Positions 47,493-59,009 of a stretch of 64,000 nt of DNA are shown here, in pieces (within the stretch, counting starts at the first letter, position 1; each line of letters opens with the position of its first letter). The position numbers and the translations under genes were made by a program. Source of the DNA: Mauremys mutica (taxonomy: Eukaryota; Chordata; Testudines; Geoemydidae). Where the stretch lies: assembly GCF_020497125.1 (NCBI RefSeq), contig NC_059075.1:60779321-60843320 (forward strand). The letters run 5' to 3'. The notes under the pieces are model-generated. The model was not told where the DNA came from. It saw only the letters and a program-made list of their open reading frames with translations, and made no database searches.

Positions 47493-48349
47493 CCTTCCTC
47501 ATAGCATACTGAGTTTTGTACAGATCCTACAACAATTGTGGGACTTCTGCAGCCATATTATTATAGCAGAGCTCTGCTATTATTAATGTTACAACTATAG
47601 TGTTTACCAGGCAAATGGGGCCTGATTCTACAAGATGCTGAATATTTTCTGGAAAGTATTAAACCCCCTCAACTCCTGCTCCTCCAGACTTGCTGCTTTG
47701 AGACCTTCTCCATAGTGTTTTGTTTTTCCAGAAAAGAACAATAACACTTCGGATTTGAAAACCCCTCTGATAAAAACCACTGCCTCAGCTGTGACAGGGC
47801 TTCCTTCTGGGGTTCTCTCTGCTCAGAGGGATGCCTCAGGAACCATGTGTGGTTAAGCACAGTCTGCTGGAGCACAACTGTTACAGTAGCAATAAGTGAT
47901 GCAGCAGGCAGGCACAGTTGTAGTAAAAATATTTTTCTGGAACATGCTGGGAGGTGAGTGTTCCACGCTGAGGGGCTAAAATTTGTGTGTTAGCAGCCTG
48001 ACCCCTGGCGTCACACCCAACTAGATTCCCTTCTGAAACCTGACTCTCTTCCTCCAGACCCACTCATCATACTACAGCTGTCATCTAAACAGAAATGTGA
48101 TGAGATGGTGCAGAAGAGTCATTATACAGGTATCAGCCTGCATCTGTCTAGTTATATTCACCTTTGGATACTTCGTGAAATACCCTTGTATAAAATATAA
48201 AAACTCCACAAAATGAAAGGAAATAAAATTGCTTAAAAATTGAAATGCAAATCGGGGTTTAGTGAAATGTAGATAGATTGCCTCAGAGAGACCAAATGCC
48301 TTTTAAAAAAGAGTCATTACCATACCATGCAGAAGGGACAGGCTATGGG
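47493..48349. other. Unassigned non-coding sequence
   Basis: No recognisable feature. Confidence 0.4.
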
Positions 48350-48560
48350 TCCAGTAGCTAGGGTACTGACTTGTTAGTCAGACAATGCGGGTTCTATTCC
48401 TGGCTCTGTCCTGCTGTGTGACCTTAGGTGAGTTATTTCAAGCTCTCTGTGCTGCTGTTCACCCTTTATATGCCTTGTTGATTTAGGCTGGAAGCTCTTT
48501 GGGACAGAGGTGGTTTCTTACTCTGTGTGTGTGTGTATTCTACTCAGCACAACGGGGCCC
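48350..48560 (+). repeat. MIR-like SINE with amniote repeat tail
   Basis: The tRNA-like start gtccagtagctagggtactg is followed by ggctctgtcctgctgtgtga, ccttaggtgagttatttc and a tail aagctctttgggacagaggt. The tail ends caacggggccctg. Confidence 0.7.
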
Positions 48561-48564
48561 TGCC

Positions 48565-48594
48565 ACACTTGATCTTAGCCAAATACTAAAAGGC
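48565..48594 (-). pseudogene. U2 snRNA 5'-end fragment
   Basis: Plus-strand cacacttgatcttagccaaa, then tact, then aaaaggc, is the reverse complement of the start of U2 snRNA (the ggctaagatcaagtg block) with a 4-nt insertion. U2 is the spliceosomal RNA that pairs with the branch point. Only about 30 nt remain, so this is at best a retro-derived scrap, and chance resemblance is possible. Confidence 0.45.
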
Positions 48595-48769
48595 ATAAAG
48601 AGTCCCTGGGATGACTTCTCTGTTGGATGGAGTACAGTACTGCACGTGGCTTTTCTGCATTCAGAACAATCTGAGCGCAGGAGCCTTCATCGGTCAGTGC
48701 TAACCTATTCCTTCTCTCCCGGCCCTTGAAGTGGGACAGGACAGAGACATGCCAATGATCATAGCACTT

Positions 48770-49262
48770 CCAGAGAGTTTTTCATTCAAGGCTCTCAGAG
48801 TGCTTTACAAACATGAATTAATTAAGCCACTTCACACCCCTGTTACCACTTCACACACGCTAGGTAGGTGTTATTATCTCCATTTACAGATGGGTAAACT
48901 GAGGAAGACAGAAACTAGGGCCCAGATTTTTACAGGTATTTAGGAGTTACTGTGCTAAATGTTACAAAGCCTAGGTGATTTAGGAGCCCAAGTATGATTC
49001 TTCCCCCCAATGGGATTTAGGCATTTAGCAGCCTAAATACCATTGACTGTTAATGAGATTTTGGCTCCTAGATGCCTAAATCCATTTTGAAAATGAATTT
49101 TAGGCTCCTAAGTCAGTTAGGCATGAACACAGCATGCGACAATGCCTAAATACCATTAAAAATCTGGGACTAAGTGATTTGCTTAAGGTCACACAACAGA
49201 TCAGTCGTAAAGGCAGAAGTAACCCCAATAATCCTGTCTCCTAGACCCCCTGCTGTAATCAC
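48770..49262 (-). repeat. MIR copy, minus strand, split by a TIR element
   Basis: The reverse MIR 3' part (caaggctctcagagtgcttt), then ttattatctccatttacaga, tgggtaaactgagg, and after the insertion tgcttaaggtcacacaacag and gtctcctagaccccctgct. The interruption lies at 48920-49168. Confidence 0.8.
48914..49174. mobile_element. TIR element inserted in a MIR
   Basis: The element is about 48920-49168. Ends cccagatttttacaggtatt and cctaaataccattaaaaatc are inverted. Flanks actagg and actaag suggest a TSD of about 6 bp. The interior repeats the word cctaaat and its reverse, and has no coding capacity. Confidence 0.65.
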
Positions 49263-49264
49263 AT

Positions 49265-49612
49265 AGACCAGGGGTACTCAGACTTTTTGTAGAGTGGTCC
49301 ACAGCTAACCAGTCAGATTGTCATGTGGACACTTCCTCCTTATTTAAGGGCATGTGGCTTTCCTCCATCCACCATTGTGCAGGCCACCTCCCTCCCTGCC
49401 ACTCCTGACTGAGCAGGCCACCTCCCCCGTCACTTGTGGTCACATTATATCCTATGGCAATTGCTTACATGGAAAAGTAATCCTAGAAAAACACTTCATG
49501 TTTTTTCTCTCTCTTCATGGGGGTGAAAGGAGAAGGAGAGCCAGCAGCATGCCACCAGCCAGCTCTCCACTGACCACCAGCAAAGCGCCCATGGACCAGC
49601 AGCGGTACTAGA
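49265..49612. mobile_element. Possible truncated hAT element
   Basis: It starts caggggtactcagacttttt, a hAT-like terminus. A matching inverted end is not seen; the similarity fades near gcagcggtactagac (about 49598-49612). Confidence 0.35.
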
Positions 49613-52600
49613 CTATACACCCTCCAAATTGAGGCTGCATATGGTCTGGGCTCTTCAAATATTCAGGACCCTGAAACTGCTCTCTAAGAGTGGGGATGGG
49701 GGACCCAATAAAATATCCAGAGCCTGGATTGGTGTTGCTGGAAAAGTACCCTCTAGAACACAGGACCCAGTTCACCTACTCTATCTGATTATGCCTGAAT
49801 GGGCCCCTATGTTCAGGAGAGTTTGGAACTAGACATACCTATTGTGTCTGAAATAAAGTAAGAACCATTCCTGATCCTTTGCTGCAAATGGGTGTCTAAA
49901 CCCCAGGGCACCATTTCAGGTTAAAACACAGCTGCACGGGGTCAGGCCCTTCTTTTCCCTTGTCATTTAGTTGGGTCACTGGTTTGGCCTGTGACTGTAT
50001 CTGTGTCCAGCCTTCAGTTACAGACTAAGAGGCTGTGAAGAGCAAATTTGCTCACTCATCTGTTGCTTGTTTGCTGGAAACCAAGACTAATTAGAGTCAG
50101 GAGGTGGCAAATGAGCATTAATAGGGATATTGACATGAGACCAAACCTTGTTTAGGAAGTCGTGTACCCTGTACTCGTGAGGCAGGACCATATCTGGTTC
50201 CAGCTCCTAGACTGTGTGTGGTGCAAGGGTCCCCACATAGAGAGGGACTCTTTGATAAGTGTGTGAGCAGAAAGGGCACTGTGCTAATATGCAGGCCTTC
50301 CAAGTGGCTTCCGCACAGCATACAGAGTTGTTACAGAGAGGAGTTAAATGAAAACCTCCCCCTTTGTTGTGAAGTGGGAGTGAGGCACTTTTGGCTGTGC
50401 AAACTGCATATGGCACGGTGACAAGGCCACAATGTTCGCCTTAGCAACAGGCACCTGAAACAGAAGCAGCAGCTTGTTCCAACATGGAAAGCTGGCTGGA
50501 CTCCCCTACAATCAATACAGCAATGGTATTGAGAGGTGTATATACAACATACACTGAAATGAAAAACATGTTCCTGCCAAGGGTGCTGATGGAAGCCAGG
50601 AAAGCCACTGTGAACTAAATCTGGTCATTCTCTGTACCCCGGGGCTCTTGAGAAGTGAGACTGGGACAGAGTAAGATGTCGGAGGCTTTCCCTGTGTGCG
50701 CTTGGGCTGTCTTTCCCAGCATGCTGCAGTCTAAGTGCCTTTGATGAGTTTTTGTTTTATGCTAAAATTGGCTCATAAAGGACCCTTCTCCTCTTTACCA
50801 TTCCAGCTACTTGTCTGTGTAATCTTTCTTCTGGATTCCTCCCAAAGCATTTCCCATCATCACTTTTAATGTCCTAATTGACCCACCCCTTCTGTGCTTT
50901 TCTCTGACCACCTACAGCCAATTGCTTAGCCAGACTTTGCCCAATACACATTCCAACTCAATCTAGAAACTATGATCATTCATGACTATCCCCACCAAAT
51001 TTCCATCTACCAGGATCAGTAGTGAGGACATTCCTCATTGAGCCAGAATTACTGAACAGGAGGTCTGGAGGGGAAGGTGAAGACAGAGAGGAGATAGCTG
51101 GTTGCTTTGATAGAAAGGTGATGGGTGTTACAGAAAAATAAGATCGAATACACACAGATAGGGAAGCTTCAGGGCTGGTATAGAGATCTGCTCACCCTTC
51201 CAAATCTGTGTTAGGCAGGCCAGAATAATGTACTTAGCTCACCCATCAGGTCTCCTTTGAAACTGCAAAATGCACCTTTTTCATGATGTGAGTAGTGTCT
51301 CCCTTCTTATTGAAGGGGCTGGATACTCTGGAGTTTCTGACCCTCCTGGCTCCATAGCTATCGAGGAGCATAGGGAAGGGGATGGAAATCAGACATCACA
51401 GATATGAGGCAAGCTTTCCAAATCTGCTACTTCTGAGCAACAGTGATCATTTTCTCACAGTCGAGTGGACTTTTGAGGAGAAATTCATTCCTCCTTGGCA
51501 TGTTATTCCATGCTGTCCTCTGTCAGGGCTGAACACAGATGGAGTTATGTAATGGGGTTGCAAGTTGCTAGAAATTGGAGAGTCCACTGTGAAGAAAGGA
51601 AATGACCTTGTTCCCCACACTAACAAAAATTAACAAGTAACTTTAGTATCAGGCCTTTGACCACTAGGTGGATCTAGAGAGCCTTACTTAGTTGATTAAG
51701 GAAAATTCCTTTAAATTGTTTCCAGTTTTGCTTCTGACCCAGATTCTGGCTTCCTGAAAGAGGAGATGGATAATATGGCTTGGGTTTTTCCTCTCTGATG
51801 CGAATGTTATTAAGCCAGAGGTGACTCTCAATAAATTATAATTGCCAGAGTTAGTCACTACAATGCCATAATTTCATTAGCTGTGCCCTGAAGCCCTGTA
51901 GAGTAGTGAAGCTGTCGGCCATGCTGGTGTCACTGAAATTCTCCTGCAATCCTGACAATATCTCTGCCTCCCAGGCATGCACGTTCCTGTAGTTTCCCAT
52001 CAGTCACAAAGGAGGAAGCAAACAGACTTCCAGTTGAGACAAGCTGAGCACAGTTTCTACTGGCTTGACTAGAGGGATGCTCCTTCTTGGCTCATGACAT
52101 TGCTGACTAGAAATTATATGGGTTCATGTATTGATGCCCATCCAGCTGTTCCAGCCACTGGAAGAAGAGGGTGGGACTCTGCTAAGTGGTTAAGTCATCT
52201 CCAGTGCCTGGCCACCATTTTGGCGGTGGGTTCACCTCATGGCATTGCAAAGCTTTCACCAGGCTGTATTTGCTCATGGACAAATCACCCCCAACTCTGT
52301 CTTACATATTACAGTAGTCTGGTTTTAAGATTGCAAGCTCCACACACACACATGCCACTGGATATGAAATGTTACACTATGAGATGGACATGATGAGAAA
52401 ATTATACAAACAAGGTATAAAACGGGGATGATGGGAAGATGAGATAACACGGGTAGTGGAGACTACACTGTGAGTAGAGACTGCACTGCTGGACGACTTT
52501 TGGCAATCTACCTGGTGCAGCATATCACAGGGCTGAAGAGGATATTTACATGCCAGGAATGATTACAAACCAATCATCAATATAAATGTGATGCTGGGTT

Positions 52601-54076
52601 TTTACAGCAAAGAAAAGCCCACTGAAACAGAGTAAGTTTGTTGCAGAATTAGAGTCAGCAAGGTGTGTAGTCAGCAACTGGGGCAGAAGGATGCAAGAAA
52701 ATCTGGGACTGGTGGTCCAGAAGTTGGGCTATTCTCCACAAAGCAAAAGAACAAACAGATGGGTAGCAAAGAAGAGCTTTCCCAACTGAATTGGATAAAA
52801 TAAGAACCATCCATTCTTTACCTTAAATCTGAATGGGACCTGTTTCTGTTTATCTAAAGGTTCAAAAAACTTGGCTAACTTTATTCTCTTCATCATTTTT
52901 CATTTTCATGACTGCTACTGCATGTCCCTCCCCCCTTGTTCTAGTTTGGACAGGAAATGGAAGTTCCAAAATACCTTGACAGAGGCAGTTCTCACAGTAT
53001 TTCCAGCCTGGCTGGAATCGGGAAGTACAGGAAACCTTACAGGCAGCCTGTTCTCATGAAATTCCTTGCTTAATATTTTTGCAGACCAAAAGGTTCAGAT
53101 AGTTCAAGCAAGCAACTTTTGGATGCTTGTCAGAACCAAACCTCCAAGCCCTTGGAGGCTCGCCTGTCACCAAGTCCTAGAAGCAAAGAAACAAACCCCG
53201 ATCTCAGGAGACAATATTTACTGGGACATAGTAATGATTCTTGGTTATATTTTACATAGATGTGGACAGAGCCAGAAGGACCAGATGTCCTGATGCTGAG
53301 GAAGTGGGGGACCAAACTGACTGTGTGATGCCATTAGTCTTCATTTCCTGAGGAAATGGTGGAAACTTGTGAGCAGTAAGCAGTCAAAATCTTTTTTGTA
53401 TTTAAACTCTTCCCAAGAAAATGAAACCTGAGATTCCTTTTCATATCTTTAGGGCATACACATCTGGGACTAATTTAGTCAGCCAATGGATTGCACTGCT
53501 TCTCTAGTCAATCCCAATCCGCTGGCATGTTGGCTCCTCAATGAAGAAATTTGCCTGCTGCAGAGGTAACAAGACTGGTGAGAGGCTAGAGGCTGCCACC
53601 ATCTTGTCCCCAGCTTCATTCCATCCACACTGCTGAATTCAGCAATACCAAAGTAGCACACTGGGGGACAGGTGCTCTGTCACTACAGGTGCAGCTGTAC
53701 CACTATTTACAAGAGAACGTACTTTAGAATAGCAGATTAGGCTGAAATTCCCGTAAGCAAAGTCTGAATGAGCCCTCCCCTGACATCTAGTGATAAGCTG
53801 TGGAAGAGGACTTCAGGAGCTGATCTCGTTTGCACAGGCACACCCACCCTGCATAGGTGCTCAGCATGATGGGATTGCTTATCCAAGTGATCACTTGTGG
53901 CTGGTATTGGATCCCCAGTCTCCTTGTTTTGGGGACAGGAGTAATAAAGGGTTGTTATCCTTGTGTGAATCAAGGGCAGCAGAACTGTACTTGGCATAGC
54001 CCGATTGAGGGACTCACCCTCAACTAAATGGCCCTCGCTAGGCAGGGGACATGGGTTCCAAAGCCCAGTGAGTTGA
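49613..54076. other. Unassigned non-coding sequence, 4.5 kb
   Basis: This is the longest repeat-poor stretch. I recognise no transposon, RNA gene or coding domain. There is a short CA run near 52338. The 99-aa frame at 52094-52393 has no motif. Confidence 0.4.

Positions 54077-54148
<72 letters not shown>
54077..54148. repeat. Pure tetranucleotide microsatellite (AGGC)n, about 18 units
   Basis: About 72 bp of aggc repeated without visible interruption. The long pure run suggests high length polymorphism. Confidence 0.95.
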
Positions 54149-54149
<1 letters not shown>

Positions 54150-54439
54150 GACAAGTACTTGTGCTTTGTGGTGTGGGCTCTGCCTAAAGGCCCCAGATGC
54201 TATTTGACATTTCTGCTCTCCACTCTGTAATAACAGAGCTAATTTGGACTCAATTGAGAGTCTTGTTACACCCTGCAGAACTGAAATCACTGATACCTAG
54301 GTCTAAGCATTAGACCTGTTCTGGGACAGTTTCTCTGATGCAAGAGACTGCCCAGTGTGCACCAGAAGGGAGGCTCCCAACTAACAGCTGAAATCACTTA
54401 GAGCTGTGTTAAGTGGTGGCACCTGAAGGCATCCAGGCA

Positions 54440-54710
54440 GATTGGTGAGTGGCCAGCAGGGCAGCCAGCAAGGAGGCACAGTGATCGGCCAGCAGGGTGG
54501 CTGGCAGAGAGGATCAGAGTACCCATCGGCTTGCAGGGTGGCCAGCAAAGAGAAGCAGAGCGCTGATTTGCTGGCAGGGCAGCCGGCAAAGAGGTGCAGT
54601 AATCAGCTGGCAAAGAGAAGCAGAGTGCCAATCGGCCAGCAGGGTGGCTGGTGGGGAGGAGCAGAGTGCCGATTGGCCAGAAAGGCAGCTGGCAAAAAGG
54701 AGCAGCAAGT
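54440..54710. repeat. 41-bp minisatellite, about 6-7 units
   Basis: Units start near 54440, 54483, 54524, 54565, about 54603 (short unit), 54629 and 54670. Each resembles gatcggccagcagggtggct followed by ggcaaagagaagcagag. One unit is shortened to about 26 bp. The repeat keeps frames open on both strands (180, 116 and 109 aa), which are not genes. It lies upstream of LTR-like sequence. Confidence 0.85.
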
Positions 54711-54829
54711 GAGTGCCTGGGCAGCAGAGCAAGTAAAGTACCTTCTTTCCCCCCCATTCCACCCATGGTAGGAGGTGAACTCTGCAGATGGACCTCTGGT
54801 CTCTGGATCTGCACTGACCAATGACAACA

Positions 54830-55290
54830 ACTGTGAGTGGGGTGCAGAGAAGGGATAGGCACATTAAAGGGACTTTTGGTTGCTAGACTTAAGAACCTGA
54901 CAGAAAAGGACATTGCCCAACTTTTTGGTCTTTTGCTCATGGTTTATGTTTATAAATCCTGTTTGTGGCATTTTCCCAAATTACTGCTGGGTTTCTTCCC
55001 TCTTTTTATTAAAAGTTTCTTTTCTACACTCAGACTCTGTGCTTGCAGGAGGGGAAGTATTGCCTCTTAGAGGCACCCAGGGGGTGGTATGTAATTGTCC
55101 CAGATTACTAGGTGGGGGCTGGAGCTGTTTTTGTGTTGTATTGTTGAAGAGAAACCCCTAGATATTGAACCCAGACCTGGTTGCTGCCAATTCCAATGGG
55201 CAGAAGGGTTATACCCCCAAACAACTATTTGGGAGTTGGTACTCTTCATCACCTTCTCATGTCCCCCTGGGAAGTGCAGTGTCTAGGTTT
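54830..55290 (+). repeat. LTR remnant (R-U5 part), plus strand
   Basis: An ATTAAA signal near 55008 is followed by cttttctacactcagactct, ggggaagtattgcctcttag and aattgtcccagattactagg, a pattern I associate with LTR ends in turtles. The minisatellite upstream would then lie in U3. Precise ends and TSD are not visible. Confidence 0.5.
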
Positions 55291-55469
55291 TATTGTGTGA
55301 AGTGGCAGAGAGAGAGGAGGTTATGTTCCTGTGATCATTTCTGTCTGCACCATTGATTGCCCACAGTAAAACAGGTGAATATCTTCCAAAATGAGAAGAC
55401 ACATAATACCACCAGAATTCTACTGATCACCAGAGAATTCTTCACCCTCTTCCAATTACAAACAAACCT

Positions 55470-56290
55470 TCTCTGATGGGGTATAAAGCCCCCGCTAGCA
55501 CTGAAAGAGTTATGGGTAGCTGGAGAGCTCAGTAAGAGCAATTGGTTGCACCTGATGGGTGGGGCAGGCCCAATTATAGATGAGTCCCAGCTGGGGAAAA
55601 ACTGGGTGGCTATTATAAAGGAAGGACTTCAGGGCAGGAAGAGGTCTGATGGGAGAACAGGCCTTGAGTGCCTCTCCTGAGAAGAAGCTTTCAGTGAAGG
55701 GTCAGGCGGGACAAGGTGCAACCACTGGGTAGAGCAAGTTCCAGAAGTAAGCCCTGATAAAACGGCAGGATCTGGACTTCCAGGGAGCCCTAGAAGGTGT
55801 GCAGTTGAGCAAGGGAAACTTAACAGGGATGAAAGGTCAAGCCCAAGGAAGACAGAAGTGGATTTAAGTTCATATGTTCAAATAGAATTTGTTGGGAAAG
55901 TTCCGGGCAGATCCCTGTGAGTCCTCCTGGTCCTGAAAGAAGGGTAAACCTAGAGAGGCTGTAGAATCTCAGGTACATTGGGGGCCCAGAAGGGGCTGTG
56001 AGAAAAACAGAGAGGTGTGAAGCTCCTAGATACAAAGGCTTAAGGATTTCTGAAAGCCCTGAGATGAGAGGGTGTAAGGACCACATCATGCAGAATTGGC
56101 GACTGAAGACCTGATGTAAGGACATTGGACTTTTGTTTGTGGGACTCTCATTTACCTGTGGGGTGGGGGGAATAAAAGTGACCTGGCCAAAGGGCTGAGT
56201 CAGAAGATGAGGCAGACTTCAGGGCTGGAGCGACTGTCAACAGGACGCACTAGATGAGGAGAGTCTGCTACATCATGCCCGGTCATGAGG
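55470..56290 (+). repeat. Possible second LTR-like remnant
   Basis: Contains a hairpin with tataaa (ggggtataaagcccc, near 55480), a TATA-like attataaagg near 55613, and aataaaagtgacctgg near 56170. The order would fit an LTR, but spacing is long and no ends or TSD are clear. Confidence 0.3.
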
Positions 56291-57398
56291 GAGTGCACTA
56301 GCAGTGAGTCCACTTTTCTAAATCCTCTTTGTTTGCGGTTCCCTCAGCTATTGCCAAAGAGAACAAAGCTGACAAACCAGGGAATTTTAGTTTGGCAAAG
56401 ATAAGCCCAGTCTGATCACACTCTGGGAACACACTACTGACTTTGAAAATAATTGTGCTAGGACCATGTGTGAGCGGATGAGGTTTCTACCCTGCTCTGT
56501 ACAGAGTATACATAGCCTATGTAGAATCCAGACTTTCCCCATTTCTGAGGTTGGTCTTTACTGGTAGCTGAAATAACAACTACCAAACAGAACCCCAAAT
56601 CTTGCTGTTCTTAGGGTTATATGACCTGAGAACCCCTCGCTTTCTTGTCTCAAGAGATACCTTAGCCCCTCTTCTATCCTAGTTGGAGCTAACAAGATTT
56701 ATCAGAAATAAATCAGGAGTAGTAATTACGAAGGGGAGAAGTCTATTTGTTTTTTATAGAAGAGATTCCAGTCTGGAGATGGTGACATTGCTTTGTCTGG
56801 CAAAGCTCTGGAGCAATTCCCTGTTCCGGTGTTCTCCACCTGCACTTGACAATAATAGACAATGACTCAGGACTGAAGGACTTTGTAACTTTGAGTCACT
56901 AGGGGAGATGGGCCCAGCCAGGAAGCAATATGCAGGATGTGTTAAAAGTACAAAGCCAATGTTGACAGGTGCTTTTTCAAGTGTGTGTGTGTGTAGCTAA
57001 TTCAGTAAATCCTCCAGATAAGTCCTGGATACAATTTATGGGCACTGACTTACACCAGCTGAGGGTCTAGACTTGTGTTTATGAATCCATTTTACTAGGA
57101 ACCCTTTTGAGCTGTACTAATTTGATTAGTACAGCTAATTATAAATGCAGACTGCAGGCCAAATACTGGTTCCATTGAAGTCAGTAGCAAAGCTTCCAAA
57201 TATTGCAAGGTTTGGAAATGGACAGTTAAGGAACAGGAACAACATTAACTCTGCCCTGAAATGACACCATGAAATATTCTTTGTAGTGTTTGTGGTTCTA
57301 GATGAGATTAACTGATTTTTTTAAGATGTTTTTTATTTCCCCCCTCATGGCCTCATTATAGGGCAAAGTTAAGGTGCCCTAACAGTGCATTTCGATAT
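56291..57398. other. Unassigned non-coding sequence
   Basis: A short GT run near 56980 and a MITE scrap near 57170. No gene. Confidence 0.4.
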
Positions 57399-57864
57399 CT
57401 TAATAGTAGGGCTGTCAAGCGATTAAAAAAATTAATTGCGATTAATCGCACTGTTAATAATAGAATACCATTTATTTAAATATTTTTGGATGTTTTCTAC
57501 ATTTTCAAATATGTTGATTTCAATGAAACACAGAATACAAAGTGTACAGTGCTCACTTTATTTTTTTATTATAAATATTTGTGCTGTAAAAAACAAAAGA
57601 AATAGTATTTTTCAATTCACCTAATACACGTACTGTAGTGCAATCTCTTTATCATGAAAGTTGAACTTACAAATGTAGAATTAGGTACAAAAAAACCCCT
57701 GCATTCAAAAATAAAACAATGTAAAACTTCAGAGCCTACAAGTCCAATCAGTCCTACTTCTTGTTCAGCCAATTACTCAAACAAACAAATTTGTTTACAT
57801 TTGCAGAAGATAATGCTGCCTGCTTCTTGTTTACAATGTCACCTGAAAGTGAGAACAGGCATTC

Positions 57865-58425
57865 TCAAGGCACTGTTGTAGCTAGGGTCACAAAATATTT
57901 ACATGCCAGATGCACTAAAGATTCATACATCCCTTCATGCTTCAACCACCATTCTAGGGGACATGCGTCCATGCTGATGACAGGTTCTGCTTGATAACCA
58001 TCCAAAGCAGTGCGGACCGACACATATTCATTTTCATCATCATGAGTCATATGCCACCAGCAGAAGGTTGATTTTCTTTTTTGATGGTTTGGGTCCTGTA
58101 GTTTCTGCATCAGGGTGTTGTTCTTTTAAGACTTCTGAAAGCATGCTCCACACCTCATCCCTCTCAGATTTTGGAAGGCACTTCAGATTCTTAAATCTTT
58201 GGTCAAGTGCTGTAGCTATCTTTAGAAATTTCACATTGGTATCTTCTTTGCATTTTGTCAAATTTCCAGTGAAAGTGTTCTTAAAATGAACAACATGTGC
58301 TGGGTCATCATCCGAGACTGTTATAACATGAAATATATGGCAGAATGCAGGTAAAATAGAGCATGAAACATACAATTCTCCCCCAAGGAGTTCAGTTACA
58401 AATTTAATTAATGCATTATTTTGTT
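57865..58425 (-). pseudogene. hAT transposase C-terminal part (left arm)
   Basis: The minus-strand frames at 58375-58040 and 58110-57865 belong to one transposase. The first carries ATALDQRFKNLKCLPKSERD and VWSMLSEVLKEQHPDAE. The second carries MDACPLEWWLKHEGMYESLV, then HLACKYFVTLATTVP. This is the hAT C-terminal dimerisation region, which holds transposase subunits together. A stop comes directly after TVP, where a CxRxFS block is expected. A frameshift joins the two frames near 58050-58100. The N-terminal zinc finger and most of the catalytic domain are missing, so it is inactive. Confidence 0.85.
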
Positions 58426-58430
58426 AACAA

Positions 58431-58640
58431 GCATCATCAGAATGGAAGCATGTGCTCTGGAATGATGTCCGAAGCATGAAAAGGCATCTGAATTTTTAGT
58501 GCATCTGGCACATAAATATCTTGCAACGCCAGCTATAACTGTGCCATGCAAATGTAATTAAGAAGTGGGCAGCATTATCTCCCGTAAATATAAACAAACT
58601 TGTTTGTCTGAGCGATTGGGTGAACAAGAAGTAGGACTGA
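58431..58640 (+). pseudogene. hAT transposase C-terminal part (right, inverted arm)
   Basis: The plus strand from aatggaagcatgtgctctgg reads the same dimerisation region as the left arm, with stops. It includes a HLAHKYLATPAITVPC-like stretch, then KxxxLSERLGEQE-like sequence. About 30 bp present in the left arm after this block are missing. It ends in 3' untranslated sequence shared with the left arm. Its presence in opposite orientation shows that coding sequence, not just terminal repeats, is duplicated. Confidence 0.7.
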
Positions 58641-59009
58641 GTGGACTTGTAGTGGTTTGTTTTTGAGTGCAGTTATGTAACAAAATAACCTACATTTGTA
58701 AGTTGCACTTTCATGATAAAGAGGTTGCACTACAGTACTTGTATGAGGTGAATTGAAAAATACTATTTCTTTTGTTTATCATTTTTACAGTGCAAATATT
58801 TGTAATAAAAATAATATAAAGTGAGCACTGTACACTTTGTATTCTGTGTTGTAATCAATGTAGAAAATCATCTCAAATATTTAATAAATTTCAGTTGGTA
58901 TTCTATTGTTTAACAGTGCGATTAATTGCGATTATTTTTTAATTATGATTAATTTTTTTGACTTAATCATGTGAGTTAACTGAGATTAATCGACAGCCCT
59001 ACTTAATAT

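Larger units (their letters stand above)
57399..59009. mobile_element. Foldback hAT element: inverted duplication of a transposon 3' half
   Basis: The element spans 57407-59001 (1595 bp). Ends tagggctgtcaagcgatta and aatcgacagcccta are inverted. The TSD is cttaatag (57399-57406) and cttaatat (59002-59009), 7 of 8 matching. The left arm (to about 58428) read on the minus strand, and the right arm (from about 58431) read on the plus strand, both contain the hAT transposase C-terminus followed by the same 3' sequence. The arms match over about 570 bp by eye at roughly 80%, with small indels. So both ends derive from the same 3' end. Confidence 0.82.

Noticed and set aside
54077..54148. Tetranucleotide array considered as a CRISPR-like or satellite array
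   Set aside because: It is a simple microsatellite without spacers, in a vertebrate genome.
54398..54940. 180-aa frame and others across a repetitive stretch
   Set aside because: They translate a 41-bp minisatellite. The repeat period causes the apparent protein repeats.
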